A DNA stretch of 64,000 nucleotides from Afipia felis ATCC 53690 (GCF_000314735.2 NZ_KB375270.1:2914001-2978000), one strand, 5' to 3'; positions 22,784 through 34,000 are shown, numbered from the stretch's first letter. Numbers and translations: made by a program. Notes: a model not told the origin generated them from the sequence alone.

Positions 22784-24282
22784 CAGATGGTTCTCCTCAG
22801 ATTGTCGTAGCGGGCACAGTCGGCGATCGGGGCATGGCACAACGTCAGCGCAGCCGGCGTCATGATGTTGGCGGGTGGAGTGGGCTCTCGTTGCCGAGCC
22901 AGGATATTGAGCACGACATCGGCGGAATGGACGCCTTGGACGATCGCCTCGGCACAGGCCACCTCGACAGCGGGCAGACCGTCGGTCAGAACTGCGTTGA
23001 GGATGTCGACCATCTGCCGGTTGCCATCATCGGCACCGGCAAGCTTGCGCCGTATGCGCTCGATCGCAGCCGGCAGCACCCAGTCCTTGAAGGGAGCGCC
23101 GTTGCGCAAGGCGCCGGGTTTGCGAGCCAGCACCGGCACGTAATGCCAAGGATCATAGGTCGTCTCGCCACGACTGAAGGCGCGCGGATGCTCGGCAACG
23201 ATACGTCCGTCCTGGCGGATAACGATGCGGTCAGCGTAAGCATGAACCTCGACCGGCCGCCCGACGGCGCTGGCCGCGACCGAGTACTTGTTGTTGTCGA
23301 AGCGGACCAGGCAGGTCTTCGAGACCGATGCCGGAACCGCATGGAATCCGTCGAACCGGCCCGCATAGGGAACCAGCTTTGGGCGTTCGGCTTCGAACAC
23401 CTCCCAGATCGTCTGCTCGGTCAGTTCCGGATGACGGTGTGCCTTCGTGTAGGCGATGCACTTGTCCAGCAGCCAGGCGTTCAACTCGTCGAGAGTTTTG
23501 AACCGAAGCCGCGGTGTGAAGAAGCGCTCGCGGACAAGGCCGACCTGGTTCTCGACCTGGCCCTTCTCCCAGCCTGATGCCGGCGTGCAGGCCACCGGGT
23601 CGACGAGGTAATGGCTGCACATCTGCATGAAGCGGCGGTTGTAGAGACGACCTTTGCCGACGAAGATCGTCTCGACCGCGGTCTTCATGTTATCGTAGAT
23701 GCCGCGCCCGCAGGTGCCTTTGAACAGCGCGAACGCCCGATCGTGAGCGTCGAACACCATCTCCTGCGTCTCACGCGGATAGCACCGCACAAACAACATA
23801 CGGCTATGGCACAGCCGGACGTGGGCGGCCTTCACCATCACCGTCACGCCATTAAGCAGAACTACCTCGTGGCTCCAGTCGAACTGATAAGCTTCCCCAG
23901 GCGCAAAGCTCAGCGGGACATAGGCCGCAGCCGTCGATTGTCCACGGTCCGTACTCCATCGTCTGGCGTAACGCCGCACGGCATCGTAGCCACCGTCGTA
24001 TCCACGCCCGCGCAGCTCTTCGAAGATCCGGATCAGCGTCAGTCGCTCGCGAGCGGCCTTGGTCGCATTTGCCGCCAGCAACACGTCGAGCTCCGTTGCC
24101 CATCTTCCGAGCTTGGGCCTCGGCTGGACAACACGCTCGTACTCAAATGAGGTCTCTCCCGACCTCAGCACCTTCCGCACCGTGTTCCGTGACACCTTCA
24201 GGTCCCGGGCAATCTCCTTGATCGTCTTGCCCTTGATGAAGTGCTCACGCCGTATCCGCGCAATCGTCTCCACGATCAGCAT
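22783..24282 (-). CDS. istA: IstA, IS21 transposase
   Basis: Protein of 499 residues. N-terminal HTH ([20 protein letters not shown]), then a DDE/RNase-H domain with [10 protein letters not shown] (first Asp), [14 protein letters not shown] (second Asp) and [16 protein letters not shown] (Glu), and a C-terminal beta-barrel region. Full length and uninterrupted. Coupled to istB. Confidence 0.95.
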   Translation of the reverse strand: MLIVETIARIRREHFIKGKTIKEIARDLKVSRNTVRKVLRSGETSFEYERVVQPRPKLGRWATELDVLLAANATKAARERLTLIRIFEELRGRGYDGGYDAVRRYARRWSTDRGQSTAAAYVPLSFAPGEAYQFDWSHEVVLLNGVTVMVKAAHVRLCHSRMLFVRCYPRETQEMVFDAHDRAFALFKGTCGRGIYDNMKTAVETIFVGKGRLYNRRFMQMCSHYLVDPVACTPASGWEKGQVENQVGLVRERFFTPRLRFKTLDELNAWLLDKCIAYTKAHRHPELTEQTIWEVFEAERPKLVPYAGRFDGFHAVPASVSKTCLVRFDNNKYSVAASAVGRPVEVHAYADRIVIRQDGRIVAEHPRAFSRGETTYDPWHYVPVLARKPGALRNGAPFKDWVLPAAIERIRRKLAGADDGNRQMVDILNAVLTDGLPAVEVACAEAIVQGVHSADVVLNILARQREPTPPANIMTPAALTLCHAPIADCARYDNLRRTI

Positions 24283-24395
24283 CTCCGACCACCTGCTTTG
24301 TTACGAAGCAGGCAGCGCAACAGGCTAATGGTAGGGGGTCAATTTTGGACGCCGATCCCCCGGCTTACGGGGTCAATATTGCAGGCCGAATGACA

Positions 24396-24848
24396 CGGAT
24401 GTTGTGCATCATCGACGAGTTCAGTCGTGAGAGCCTGGCCATCCGTGTCGCACGGAAGCTCAAGGCCACCGACGTCATCGAGGCACTCTGCGAGCTGTTC
24501 GTCTCACGGGGCATCCCTGCACACATACGTTCAGACAATGGCCCTGAGTTCGTCGCCGAGGCGCTTCGGGATTGGATCGCCACCGTCGGAGCCATGACCG
24601 CTTACATCGAACCTGGAAGTCCATGGGAGAATGGCTATTGCGAGAGCTTCAACGGCAAGCTGCGCGATGAACTGCTCAACGGCGAGATCTTCTACACATT
24701 GAAGGAAGCCCAGACCGTCATTGAAAGCTGGCGCCGCCACTACAACACGGTGCGTCCACACTCATCACTGGGATATCGACCGCCGGCACCCGAGGCCCTC
24801 GTCTGGCCCGCACCAAAGGAGATAGTCAAAATGCAATCTCTAAACTAA
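24396..24848 (+). pseudogene. OrfB 3' part (copy 2)
   Basis: Continues from [20 protein letters not shown] through [15 protein letters not shown] and [15 protein letters not shown] to the C-terminal [12 protein letters not shown]. It is the second half of the interrupted IS3 transposase at 21488, and the residues match the intact OrfB. Confidence 0.88.
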
Positions 24849-24882
24849 CATTCCAATCGGACCACTCCGCAGGGGCCGGTCA

Positions 24883-25219
24883 CCAGGTTGATGCAGCCAT
24901 TAATCGCGCAGTGTTGGATGAGGATGGCGAAGTAAAGTATCTGTTGGAGCCTGAATACCATGGCAACCCGATCAGCAATGACGGCTCGTTAGTCACTGTC
25001 GATTACGGCTACGAGATCTATCGTAAGATCTCCGAATGGGCTGACTTCGACGTTCGGATCACCAGACTGTGCGATAAAACTCACGGTATTTTAGGCGAAT
25101 ACACCGAAGTGATCGTCTGCAAGAAGCGCAGTTACGTCCGTCCGTCGGCAAAAGCAGAAACTGACTCAGGATCAGTGAGCTTGTTTCAAAAGATGCGCGC
25201 GCTGATGGGGCGCATCTAG
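24883..25219 (+). pseudogene. SAM methyltransferase, 3' part (split by IS)
   Basis: Begins with the 46-bp repeat coding QVDAAINRAVLDEDG and continues EVKYLLEPEYHGNPISNDGS to the end GSVSLFQKMRALMGRI. Joined to 20632-21159 through the repeat it restores one gene of roughly 273 codons. EYTEVIVCKKR near the end is the last beta strand of the methyltransferase fold. Confidence 0.82.
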
Positions 25220-25354
25220 TCACCCCTGAAATCAGGACACCCCAATGCCCAACCCGGCATCCTGCCGGTTACTCCGTGCGGCTGCTGGCTCACAATCGGC
25301 TTGATATCCTTGGCGTGGCCGTCCGCAATAGCATCGCTAGCCAGTCACGAAATC

Positions 25355-26077
25355 CTAACCGCCAAATAGGCGTTCCCAAATTGATGGTTGCTTAGAGGCT
25401 GATAATAGGTCGCCATCGTGAGCGAGCTTTCGATATATCTTGTTCTCCAGAATAGTTTCGTAGCGTGGGCTGGTCTTCACCAGCAGATCGACAACGCGCT
25501 TAACTTGTTGATCGTCTATCTGCTCGCTAGTGTAAAACTCTGCAGTTTTTGGGAAAAGATGAGGTGCTAAGGTGGGAGACTTTCCAAGGCACCAATCATA
25601 ATCGTCGAAGTCGATTAAGCCGCCGACAGCAAGAAGGCGATCAACTAAGAAAAAGGTGAGGGCATCTACGTTCCAAGTATGGGCCCCGTCGATAAAACAA
25701 TAGTCAAAAATATCGTCAGCTTTTCGCTCTAGCAAATGCGAAAGGGGCCAGTTGTAGCTATCCAGCAGCTTGGCACTCGATCCAAATGGATGGACATTTT
25801 TAAATCCGTTAGACTTTAGGAGGCTGGCAACGTAATCGACGTTGTACTGATAGTCGAAGAGATAAATCTCACCATCACCGTTCAAGTGTCGAGCGATTTC
25901 CAATGTTGTCGAACCAAGATTCACTCCAAATTCAGCATAACGCTTGCAGTTGAACCGAACGAATGTATCCACAGTCTCGGTATTCACATTCGTTATTAGC
26001 TGAGATGGATAACTGTCATTCTCTGTCGCGCGTTTTTCGAAAACCTCTTCGAGGCTTGCTGCTGTAGTTTCTTGCAT
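25355..26077 (-). CDS. Class I SAM-dependent methyltransferase
   Basis: Protein of 240 residues. Motif I is recognisable as YAEFGVNLGSTTLEIARHL, motif II as GEIYLFDYQYNVDYV, and the acidic post-motif as DYCFIDGAHTWNVDALTF, which matches the Methyltransf_24 type (FIDG-H-Y pattern) often found in glycan clusters. A C-terminal helical end follows. Substrate not deducible; the neighbouring ATP-grasp and glycosyltransferase genes suggest a sugar or modified lipid-linked glycan. Same strand as the next three genes but separated by 45-110 bp, so co-transcription is possible. Confidence 0.8.
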   Translation of the reverse strand: MQETTAASLEEVFEKRATENDSYPSQLITNVNTETVDTFVRFNCKRYAEFGVNLGSTTLEIARHLNGDGEIYLFDYQYNVDYVASLLKSNGFKNVHPFGSSAKLLDSYNWPLSHLLERKADDIFDYCFIDGAHTWNVDALTFFLVDRLLAVGGLIDFDDYDWCLGKSPTLAPHLFPKTAEFYTSEQIDDQQVKRVVDLLVKTSPRYETILENKIYRKLAHDGDLLSASKQPSIWERLFGG

Positions 26078-26121
26078 CTGGAGAATTCCTGACTAATTTC
26101 CGCTCGCTTCGTAATCGAGAA

Positions 26122-27078
26122 TTACTTGCATAGCGCGCCAAACACTATCTCCCAATCGGGAGGATCAAACGTCGCCAGTCCCGAGTGAGGGTGTAGTCCA
26201 ATTTCTCCCATGATCGGCCTTTCGCCATCATACATGTCAATGCGGATAAAGGGTTCATCCTTTGAAAGAACCTCCGAGATCTTTATCATATGATCGAAGT
26301 TCTTCGGTTTTTCAGCTTGTTCTGTGTACGGCTGAAAGAGATTGCGGTGGCCTATATATAGTGGGAGGCGATTGAAGTTGGTGTCGTAGAACGCCTGCTT
26401 GTGACCGCTGTAGCGCGAGAAATCGACCTGCACAAAATGGACCTTGCCATTAAAGCAGAAGAATTTGTAATCGAGCGGTACTTCACCATTAGAGTCCTCG
26501 AGCAGTTCTTCGATAAAGAGCTGAGGTTTGATCCAGCGGCAAACCCAATCGCCTACGCTTAATGAAAAATCAGAAGCTAACCAAGCTTTCGATTTTTCAA
26601 TTGCACCATCCCAGTCGAAGGTGGTGACGTCTCTAACGAATATGAGATCGCCGGAAGTGTGATTCGGCTTTATCACGAACTTGTTGGGGAGCTCAGCGGT
26701 CCTAGCGAGACTCAAATCATACCCGGTCCAGTAAAGTTTAGGGATATGCACGAAATCACCGCAGCGCGACCTTACGAAATCACGCGCAGCAAGTTTATCG
26801 GAATAGAGTGTGTGTTTGTCCTTTCGACTGAATAATTTCCATACCTGGATTTTGTCGCTGAACGTTTTTGGTTTGAATAGTTTCGGTTCGCGTTTGTGAA
26901 AGTGGACGAACCAGCGATAAACTAAGCGCACGTCTGTTGGGAACAGAAGGGCATCAATAAAGAGGCGGCCCAATTTGGTCCGACCCACACCTCTAGCTTT
27001 CAGCCAAATTGCCCGCTTTTTTAGGCTATTGGCGTGCTTGTCCAGTTTGTGGGTCTTCACCCCAGTGAACGGCCACAT
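26122..27078 (-). CDS. TupA-like ATP-grasp protein
   Basis: Protein of 318 residues. Features of the TupA-like ATP-grasp family are visible: PKTFSDKIQVWKLF near the N-terminus, KFVIKPNHTSGDLIFVRD (ATP-grasp Lys region), QLFIEELLEDSNGEVPLDYK in the nucleotide-binding strand, and FIRIDMYDGERPIMGEIGLH as the metal-binding acidic residues. Relatives synthesise teichuronopeptide or add amino-acid-type substituents to surface glycans. It probably ligates an amino acid or similar group to a polysaccharide precursor in the cytoplasm. Confidence 0.85.
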   Translation of the reverse strand: MWPFTGVKTHKLDKHANSLKKRAIWLKARGVGRTKLGRLFIDALLFPTDVRLVYRWFVHFHKREPKLFKPKTFSDKIQVWKLFSRKDKHTLYSDKLAARDFVRSRCGDFVHIPKLYWTGYDLSLARTAELPNKFVIKPNHTSGDLIFVRDVTTFDWDGAIEKSKAWLASDFSLSVGDWVCRWIKPQLFIEELLEDSNGEVPLDYKFFCFNGKVHFVQVDFSRYSGHKQAFYDTNFNRLPLYIGHRNLFQPYTEQAEKPKNFDHMIKISEVLSKDEPFIRIDMYDGERPIMGEIGLHPHSGLATFDPPDWEIVFGALCK

Positions 27079-27192
27079 GTCTATATCCGAAGTGATCTTT
27101 TAAGAATTTCACCCGCTAGATCGGGTGGTCGAAGTTAAGCAATCCCAACGACAAAATCCAATGTGCCACGCAGCCAGGAAAGGTTGACTGAG

Positions 27193-28011
27193 TCAGTCGA
27201 CGCGTCGGCGTAGGTCCAAAATCCGGCCCCCGTTAACGAGACTATCGAGATCAAGACGTTCGCCGTGCTTAAGGGCTGTTCCGCGTGTTATTGCGATCAA
27301 GCTTCCGTTAAATATTTCTATCTTTGCAATAACACCTCCCTGTGCGCATTGAGCCAAAACGATCTCTAAAATCAGTTGCGAAAGCGGGGTCGTTTCTTCG
27401 GAAAATAACTTGTGGCCTTTGAGAAAATCGCCTTTGTTCCAATGTGACCAGCCCCAATCTTCGATGATGTAGCGCCCGCCGGGCTTCAAATAGGAGAAAC
27501 ACGTCTCGAAGCTGCGTTTTGTTGGCTCGTAAAGGTGCGAAGCGTCGTCCGCGATCAGGTCAATCGACTTCTCCTTAAACTCATCCTGAATGATCGCGGT
27601 TACCCGCTCAACGTCAGATTGATTGACGCCGCCATGCATACTGACCCGATGCTGCAATCCTTTGGCAGAAATGATTCCGGAAATTGGTTCGGGTACATGG
27701 CTTAGATCGATAGCGACGATCTTTTCGGCGGTGCTCATATCCGAGATATAGAGAGGCATGCCGCCTTGGAAAAAGCCGATCTCTAAAACGTACCTCGCAT
27801 CTGCAATGTAGGAGTCATAGAGCTCCAAAAACGACTTCGGCTTCAAAAGCTGAATAACATCAGCAGTTGTCTTCTTTGTGTAGTCCGAAATCTGCGTTTC
27901 GAAGTGAAAGTTTGGCGTCGCAAATGCAGTTTCACTCGTCCATTTAGGCCAACCGGCAGCGGTTTTTGAAGGTTCCGGTAAGCGTTTAAAGCGCGAAAAT
28001 AATGAGTTCAT
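27193..28011 (-). CDS. SAM-dependent methyltransferase
   Basis: Protein of 272 residues from the ATG at 28011 (MNSLFSRFKRLP), a better start than upstream ones. Motif I is YVLEIGFFQGGMPLYISDM, motif II is KIVAIDLSHVPEP, and KSIDLIADDASHLYEPTKRS plus YLKPGGRYIIEDWGWSHWNK resemble the CmcI/rhamnosyl O-methyltransferase type (acidic DDASH and IIEDW). Members methylate sugars or antibiotics. Likely methylates a surface-glycan sugar, by inference from its location. Confidence 0.82.
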   Translation of the reverse strand: MNSLFSRFKRLPEPSKTAAGWPKWTSETAFATPNFHFETQISDYTKKTTADVIQLLKPKSFLELYDSYIADARYVLEIGFFQGGMPLYISDMSTAEKIVAIDLSHVPEPISGIISAKGLQHRVSMHGGVNQSDVERVTAIIQDEFKEKSIDLIADDASHLYEPTKRSFETCFSYLKPGGRYIIEDWGWSHWNKGDFLKGHKLFSEETTPLSQLILEIVLAQCAQGGVIAKIEIFNGSLIAITRGTALKHGERLDLDSLVNGGRILDLRRRVD

Positions 28012-28859
28012 AGGTCTCGCCTTCCGGTGGAGCAGCATGGACACTAACATGCCGCAAGCCTGAACAACCATTGGCACTAGTTGATTCCGTGCGGCAACGC
28101 ACAATCGCGATCCCTCCTGAAAGGGCAATCCAATGCCTTACGTGGCGCCAGAAGCGCCGCGCCGTTCCCTGCCTAATCAGCAACTGGAAGACTGAAATCC
28201 TGCGGCTTCGGGGCCATACGGGTTGCGATTTTCTGGCTGGTGATCGCGGGGCTGACTCTGGTGTGGCCGGGTCTGGCAGAGAAAATCCACCGGCTGCTGT
28301 ACGTCATCGGCGACGCTCTGATGGTCGTCTCGTTCGGGATGCACGGATGTCGACCGCGAACTAATCCTCAGCCACTTAAGGGATCTGTAATGCTGAAATC
28401 CATCCTTGCCGCGGCGCTGGCGCTTATGTGCCTGCTGAAGCTCGCCCGCGCCACGTCGCGCACCAGAGGTATGATCTGGCCTGCAATGTGTCGACGCCTT
28501 GTGAAGGCGCCATGGATAGACTGATCGACGTAGGATCCGGCTGAAGCCGCGCTCGGCCGCAGTTGCGTGAGCGGGCTTTTGATGAGCTTGGTTGCCGCGG
28601 ATGAACTCAAGCTGCGCGTCCGATAGATTGTTCAGGTTTCCAGATTGCTCGCATAGGTGAGCTTGTCGAGATTGATGACAGGTGAGGACTCATTCATGAT
28701 CCACGCGAAAATGAAGTTCGAACTAATAAAGCCGGTGCTGTCCGTGATGAGAACAGAAGCTTGGTAACTGGCGGTGCGGGGCATTGCGTAACTTTTGATG
28801 AGGACCGGTAGTTGGTGTCGGAAATGTATGAGTGTAGCTTCGTCAATTTCCCGGAATCA
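28012..28859. other. Non-coding or decayed stretch
   Basis: About 850 bp without a convincing intact gene. Plus-strand bases 28215-28380 encode a membrane-like piece (VAIFWLVIAGLTLVWPGLAE) and a GTG frame 28240-28524 (94 codons) that soon becomes low quality. Further frames carry weak remnants. It may be a junction between transferred blocks. Confidence 0.4.
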
Positions 28860-29777
28860 TCATATGGCTTTCTGCTTTGCAATGACGATGGCCTGGCCGG
28901 CCATCTGGCGGTTGTCGATGTATTCTTCGATCTCAAAATAGGGGTGCCACTTTTCGCGAAGCCACTCGACAGGCATAATAGCGTCTCCATAGACAGATTT
29001 ATCCCGATAGGCACCTCCACCTGATGCAAGATAAACGAATTCGCCACGGTCGAATTGCTGCAACCGAGCTTCGGTGTCGCCAGCGGCTTTCTTGAGTGAT
29101 GCATGCCACGATGTCTGCGGATCGGTGATGCTGGCGATGAATTCGATAAAGCGTCTGGGCTGTGTCGTGCAGATCAGGATGCAGCCGTTCTTGGCGACGC
29201 GATGCAGTTCGCGAATCCAGTGGAGATGAACATGCTCCGGCAGATGCGTGAACACAGAATAAGCCATTATATGGCTAAATGAATTGTCTCCGAAGGGAAG
29301 GTTGCCGATATTGTCGATGCGATGAAGCTGCGCCTCGATGCCGGAGGCCCTGCAAAGCTCGATCATGTCAGGATCGACGTCGACGCCGGCAAGTCGCTTC
29401 TCGTCGAACTCGCGCCAGAAGAAGCGCAGAAAGCGTCCCCACCCGCATCCGAAGTCCAGAAACGTGCTTTCAGCATTGATCGGCTCGTCAAGCTCCTCCG
29501 ATTTATTTTTAAAAAGCGAATAGAACGTCAATGCCTCTCCGAGAGCGGAGCTGTTTGCGGAGCCGACAAAGCGAGCTTGAAGATCGGGCGGAGGAAAGCG
29601 GGGAAATGATACGCCGTCGATGATGGGTTCGTCGACACTCCGGATCAGGACCTGTTTCCAGTCTTCATCGGAAACGCGCTTCCAATTTCTTTCTACAGGA
29701 CGCTCCGCGAGTAGTGGAGCAGGAAGGTCCGCTTTTTGGGAGAAGCGAGACTTTAGTTTTTGAGTCCAGAAACTCAT
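28860..29777 (-). CDS. SAM-dependent methyltransferase, paralogue of giant protein C-terminus
   Basis: Protein of 305 residues from the ATG at 29777. Motif I is FLDFGCGWGRFLRFFWREF, then AGVDVDPDMIELC, FGDNSFSHIMAYSVFTHL and VAKNGCILICTTQPRRFIEF. Residues ~35-100 (DWKQVLIRSVDEPIIDGVSF, FPRFPPPDLQ, SANSSALGEALTFYSLF) also match the corresponding part of the giant glycosyltransferase protein ending at 35481. The two therefore share a two-part module, a conserved pre-domain plus methyltransferase. It probably modifies the same glycan product. Confidence 0.85.
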   Translation of the reverse strand: MSFWTQKLKSRFSQKADLPAPLLAERPVERNWKRVSDEDWKQVLIRSVDEPIIDGVSFPRFPPPDLQARFVGSANSSALGEALTFYSLFKNKSEELDEPINAESTFLDFGCGWGRFLRFFWREFDEKRLAGVDVDPDMIELCRASGIEAQLHRIDNIGNLPFGDNSFSHIMAYSVFTHLPEHVHLHWIRELHRVAKNGCILICTTQPRRFIEFIASITDPQTSWHASLKKAAGDTEARLQQFDRGEFVYLASGGGAYRDKSVYGDAIMPVEWLREKWHPYFEIEEYIDNRQMAGQAIVIAKQKAI

Positions 29778-29993
29778 GAGGATTCTCTGCTGCAGATGTT
29801 GCCGGAGCGTATTCAAAGCTGCCAAAGGTCGCCTTGCCATTATGGGCGATTCCGACAATAGTTGCGATGCTGCACAAGGGGCAAATGAAGCTGAAAAGCA
29901 TAGATTTTTCGAGCCTCACAAGGGATGAAGCGCGTTTAATTGTCGCGTCGGTTTTATTTTAAAATCGACGAAAGTGGAGGCTGTGAAGGCATC

Positions 29994-31097
29994 GTGTCGT
30001 CAAGGAATTCAAAGAATTCGTCGTCTAGCAATCAATCCCTTCGGTTTTTGAAATTGCGGGCGGTCTGGCGATATCCTCTGTCCTCGCAACGAAGGAAGCA
30101 GTGGCGCGAATTCAAAATACGAAGCATTATCGACTTCGTCGAATCCAAGGAAGTTGCTGAGGCATATCGGCACTCTTGCGCATATGCACGACTCTACGAC
30201 GAGTTTGTGAAAAATTCGACAGGGCAATATCCAGCCTCAGATTACCTTGAATGCCGAACATATCCAGCTCGTCCGAAGTCTGGAGTGGCAAAAGTGGTCG
30301 CTTACTATCTTCCGCAATTCCATCCTATTGCCGAAAATGATTTCGCATGGGGCAAGGGTTTTACGGAATGGCGGAATGTGACGCGCGCGTTTCCGCATTT
30401 CGAGGGCCATTACCAGCCGCGCGTGCCGGGTGAGCTTGGCTATTACGACCTGCGCGTTCCCTCCGTGATGGCGCGGCAGGTTGAGTTGGCGAAGCTTCAC
30501 GGAATCTCGGCTTTCTGCTTTCATTTCTATTGGTTCGCGGGCGAGCGGCTGCTCGAACTGCCGATTGATCATTTCCTCAATAACAAGGATCTCGATATTG
30601 AATTCTCGTTGTGCTGGGCCAACGAGAACTGGACGCGGCGATGGGATGGCGGCAAGAATGAGCTTATTCGTGCTCAAGCGCATTCGCCAGAGGATGATGT
30701 CGAGTTCATTCGCTATCTCGGGAAGTATTTTGCCGACCCCCGATACATGAAGGTCGACGGCAGGCCCGTGCTGACGATCTATCGCCCCTCGATCTTTCCA
30801 GACATGGCAGCTACGGTGCTTCGTTGGCGCCATGAAATTAAGAAAATGGGTTTCCCGGGCATCTATCTCATTGCCACCAACTCGTTTGGATTTGCTGACT
30901 ATGAGAAGTTCGGCTTCGATGCGCTTTCGGAATTTCCGCCGCACAATACGAAAATAACCCAACCTCAGACCTTGCAGGTCACCCCGAAGAGGCACGGCGG
31001 ACTTCTCCTTCCATACCCAGCGTTGGTTGAGTATGAGGAACAGAAAGTCTTGCCGGGGGGGTATCATTCACCCTGGCATCATGCCGGGCTGGGATAA
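29994..31097 (+). pseudogene. WbsX-type domain, N-terminal part cut by frameshift
   Basis: GTG start at 29994 with GGAGG upstream; a TTG at 29940 is the alternative. The WbsX (glycosyltransferase, GH99-like) domain begins at VVAYYLPQFHPIAENDFAW and continues through GFTEWRNVTRAFPHFEGHY, FCFHFYWFAGERLLELPID and SLCWANENWTRRWDGG. Just before the end the G7 run at 31055-31061 throws the frame, giving a wrong tail YHSPWHHAGLG. Removing one G continues GGIIHPGIMPGWDNSARRP in the frame of the next entry. WbsX proteins act in O-antigen synthesis. Confidence 0.85.
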
Positions 31098-34000
31098 CAG
31101 CGCACGAAGGCCGCACGACGGGACTATTTTTTACGATGCCAGCCCAAGTCTATTTCGGAAATGGCTGGATGTTTGTTTCGCGCGCGCCAGCGAGAATCCT
31201 CCTGATGAGAGACTTGTATTCATCAATGCGTGGAACGAATGGGCCGAGGGCGCATATCTCGAGCCCGATCGCAGGTATGGGTATGCTTATCTCACGGCCG
31301 TAGCAGATGCTGTAGAAGGGCGGTCGAGCTTTGGCGGCAAGCGGTTCCTAGGTATTGAGGCTTTACAGTCTCTCGAAGCGGAACTGTTCGAGGAGTATGT
31401 GCAGAACGCGCTAAGCGAACAAAAGGCACCAGAATATACAGATGTTGCGGATGAGGAGGCTGAGACCGGCGACGTTCAGTTGATCGCGTATTACCTTCCT
31501 CAGTTTCATCCAATTCCGGAGAATGATCGGTGGTGGGGCAAGGGGTTTACCGAATGGCGAAATGTCGCTCGTGCGTTTCCGCTTTTCGAAGGTCACTATC
31601 AGCCCCGTAAGCCCGGCGAGCTTGGCTATTACGACTTACGCGTGCCTGATGTCATGCGTCGGCAGGTTGAACTGGCGAAATTGTATGGGATCTCGGCGTT
31701 CTGTTTTCATTTCTATTGGTTTGGCGGGAAGCGCCTGCTCGAAACGCCGATAGAAAATTTCCTGAACGACAAGAATCTCGATTTGTCGTTCTGCCTATGC
31801 TGGGCAAACGAAAACTGGTCGCGACGCTGGGATGGAAGCGAGAATGAGATCCTGATGGCGCAAAACCATTCGGACGAGGACGATGAAGCGTTCTTGCGTT
31901 ACCTCGACAAGTATTTCAGGGATGAGCGCTATCTGAAGATTGACGGTAAGCCGGTCCTCACGGTCTATCGTCCCGCGATTCTCAAGGATGCCGCGGCAAC
32001 GACGGCGCGCTGGAGACGGATTGCCAAGGAGCTTGGCTATCCCGACCTGTATCTGATCGCGACGAATGCCTTCAGTTTCAATGACTATGAAAAATATGGC
32101 TTCGATGCGCTGTCGGAATTTCCTCCTCACGTCATACGTGCATCTAATGTTCAGGATGAGATTGCGATGTCTCCGCGGCGCACCGGGTGGCGTGTCAGAC
32201 AGTACGCGGAGATCGTCGAGTCGGAGAAAGAGCGGCTTGGTGATGAAGGGAGAAAGATACACCCTGGCGTCATGCCGTCATGGGATAATTCTGCGCGCAG
32301 ACCTACGAATGGCGAAATCATTCATGGCTCTACGCCAGAGCTTTTCGGGGATTGGCTGCGGCATGCATTTTCGCGTGCCATCAAAAACCCGGAGAATGAG
32401 CGTCTAATTTTTGTTAACGCCTGGAATGAATGGGCCGAAGGTGCCTATCTGGAGCCCGACCAGAGATTTGGCTACGCTTATCTCGAGGCTTGCGCCTCGG
32501 TCGCCCTGGAGTACGTCAACCGGGACGATGAGATTGTTCTCCGTGGTAAAAACAGTCTCTCTTGGGAAATAATCAAGGGCGCTCGAACAAAGCAACAAGG
32601 TGCGAAGACGATTTTGCTGTGTTCTCATTATTCGGGAGCGCAGGTTTTTGGCGCGGAAAGGAGCCTGCTTGACGTTGCCACAGCTCTGAACAGCGCTGGA
32701 TTCGATGTCGTCGCGACGCTGCCGAACAGTTCAAATGCCGATTATATCGAGCAGTTGAAAAAATCCGTCAGTGAAATTCATGCGATTCCATATGGCCAAT
32801 GGGAGTCGAGTCGCTGGAGCGACTATGAAGCGATCGAATCCGTTCAATCATTTGTTTCGGTGATCGATCGCGTTCACCCCGACTTGATATATGCCAACAC
32901 TGTGGTCCTCCGCGCCCCTTTGGTGGCGGCGCGATTCCGGAATGTGCCTGCAATCGTCCATGCGCGAGAGATTGTGGTTCACGATCCGGATATTCGAGCG
33001 CTCATCGGGCTCGAAGCAGAACAGATCGCCGGACAGATCGCCCGTTCAAGTGATTGTATCATTGCGAATTCGAAGACGACGGCCGAAAGCTTCGCTGCTT
33101 GTCACGATCTTGTCGTGATCCCGAACATCATCGACCCCGAACCCTTCGATATGTCGAACGATGTCGTGGACGGCTTGGTGAAATTCGGATTGATCAGCAG
33201 CAATGAGCCGAAAAAGGGGGTGGAAGACTTCATCGAGCTCGCTCGCCTAAGCAAACAGATCGCCTCAAATGCACGATTTCTTGTTATCGGGCAGCAGCAC
33301 TTGGACGGAATCCAGGATTATTTGTCTGGAAAAAAACAATATCCCGACAATCTCAGTTTTGTTGATTATCAGTCATCCGCGATGGACGCGATAAGGCTGG
33401 TCAATGTTGTTGTCAGCACCTCATCTTTCCAAGAATCCTTCGGGCGGACAGTGCTTGAAGGCATGGCTGCGAGCCGCCCCACGCTCGCTTATGATTGGGG
33501 CGCGGTGAGCGAACTCGTCGATCCTAACGTCACCGGCTTCCTGGTGCCATTCAAGAACATCGACGCGGCCGCGCAATGCGTCAAAGTTTTTTGCGAGGAC
33601 ATCGCTCGATTGAAGCGGATGGGAGAAGCGGCAAGACTTCAGGCTCGCGAGAAATGCCGCCTTGACGTATTCCGAGACAAGCTGGCCGAGATTTGCAATC
33701 GCGTTATCGACAATCATCGATGCGATAATCGTGCCTATAAGGATGTGAGTGCCGAGCGACTAGCTCATGTGAACGACAAGACCATTGATGTCGTAGTGTG
33801 CGTTCACAACGCGCTGCAGGACGTCGAGGCGTGCTTGGAGTCAGTCCGTCGTTATCTCGGCGACAAGCATCGGCTGTTGATCGTCGACGATTGTTCTGAC
33901 GAACCGACCCGGTCTTATTTGGCGACGTTCGCGAAACAGCATCCGTCAATCCTGTTGCTGAGGAACGACGAACGCGCAGGATATACAAGGAGCGCCAACA

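Larger units (their letters stand above)
21918..24395 (-). mobile_element. IS21-family element (istA/istB), 2478 bp
   Basis: Ends TGTCAATCGGCGTTC... and ...GCCGAATGACA are inverted. Each end carries two internal binding-type repeats: left 21923-21944 and 21946-21968 (ATCGGCGTCCAATTTTGACC type), right 24335-24358 and 24369-24389. That multiple-repeat structure is usual for IS21 elements. Flanked by the 7-bp duplication CGGATGT. Both genes are intact, so it may be active and recent. Confidence 0.94.
21160..24882 (+). mobile_element. IS3-family element copy 2, interrupted by IS21
   Basis: Same element as at 11003-12240, opposite orientation. After removing the IS21 insertion and its duplicated 7 bp (2485 bp) its length is 1238 bp, equal to copy 1. 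The ends are TGATCTGCCCCCTTTGAAG and ...GGGGCCGGTCA. The left flank ends and the right flank begins with the 46-bp repeat. It splits the methyltransferase gene. Confidence 0.93.

Noticed and set aside
22049..22810. 253-codon frame opposite istB
   Set aside because: Explained as an antisense shadow of the IS21 helper gene, which has clear Walker motifs.
28240..28524. Possible 94-residue membrane protein
   Set aside because: The hydrophobic start is plausible but the frame soon loses protein-like character and overlaps other broken frames; kept only as part of a decayed stretch.
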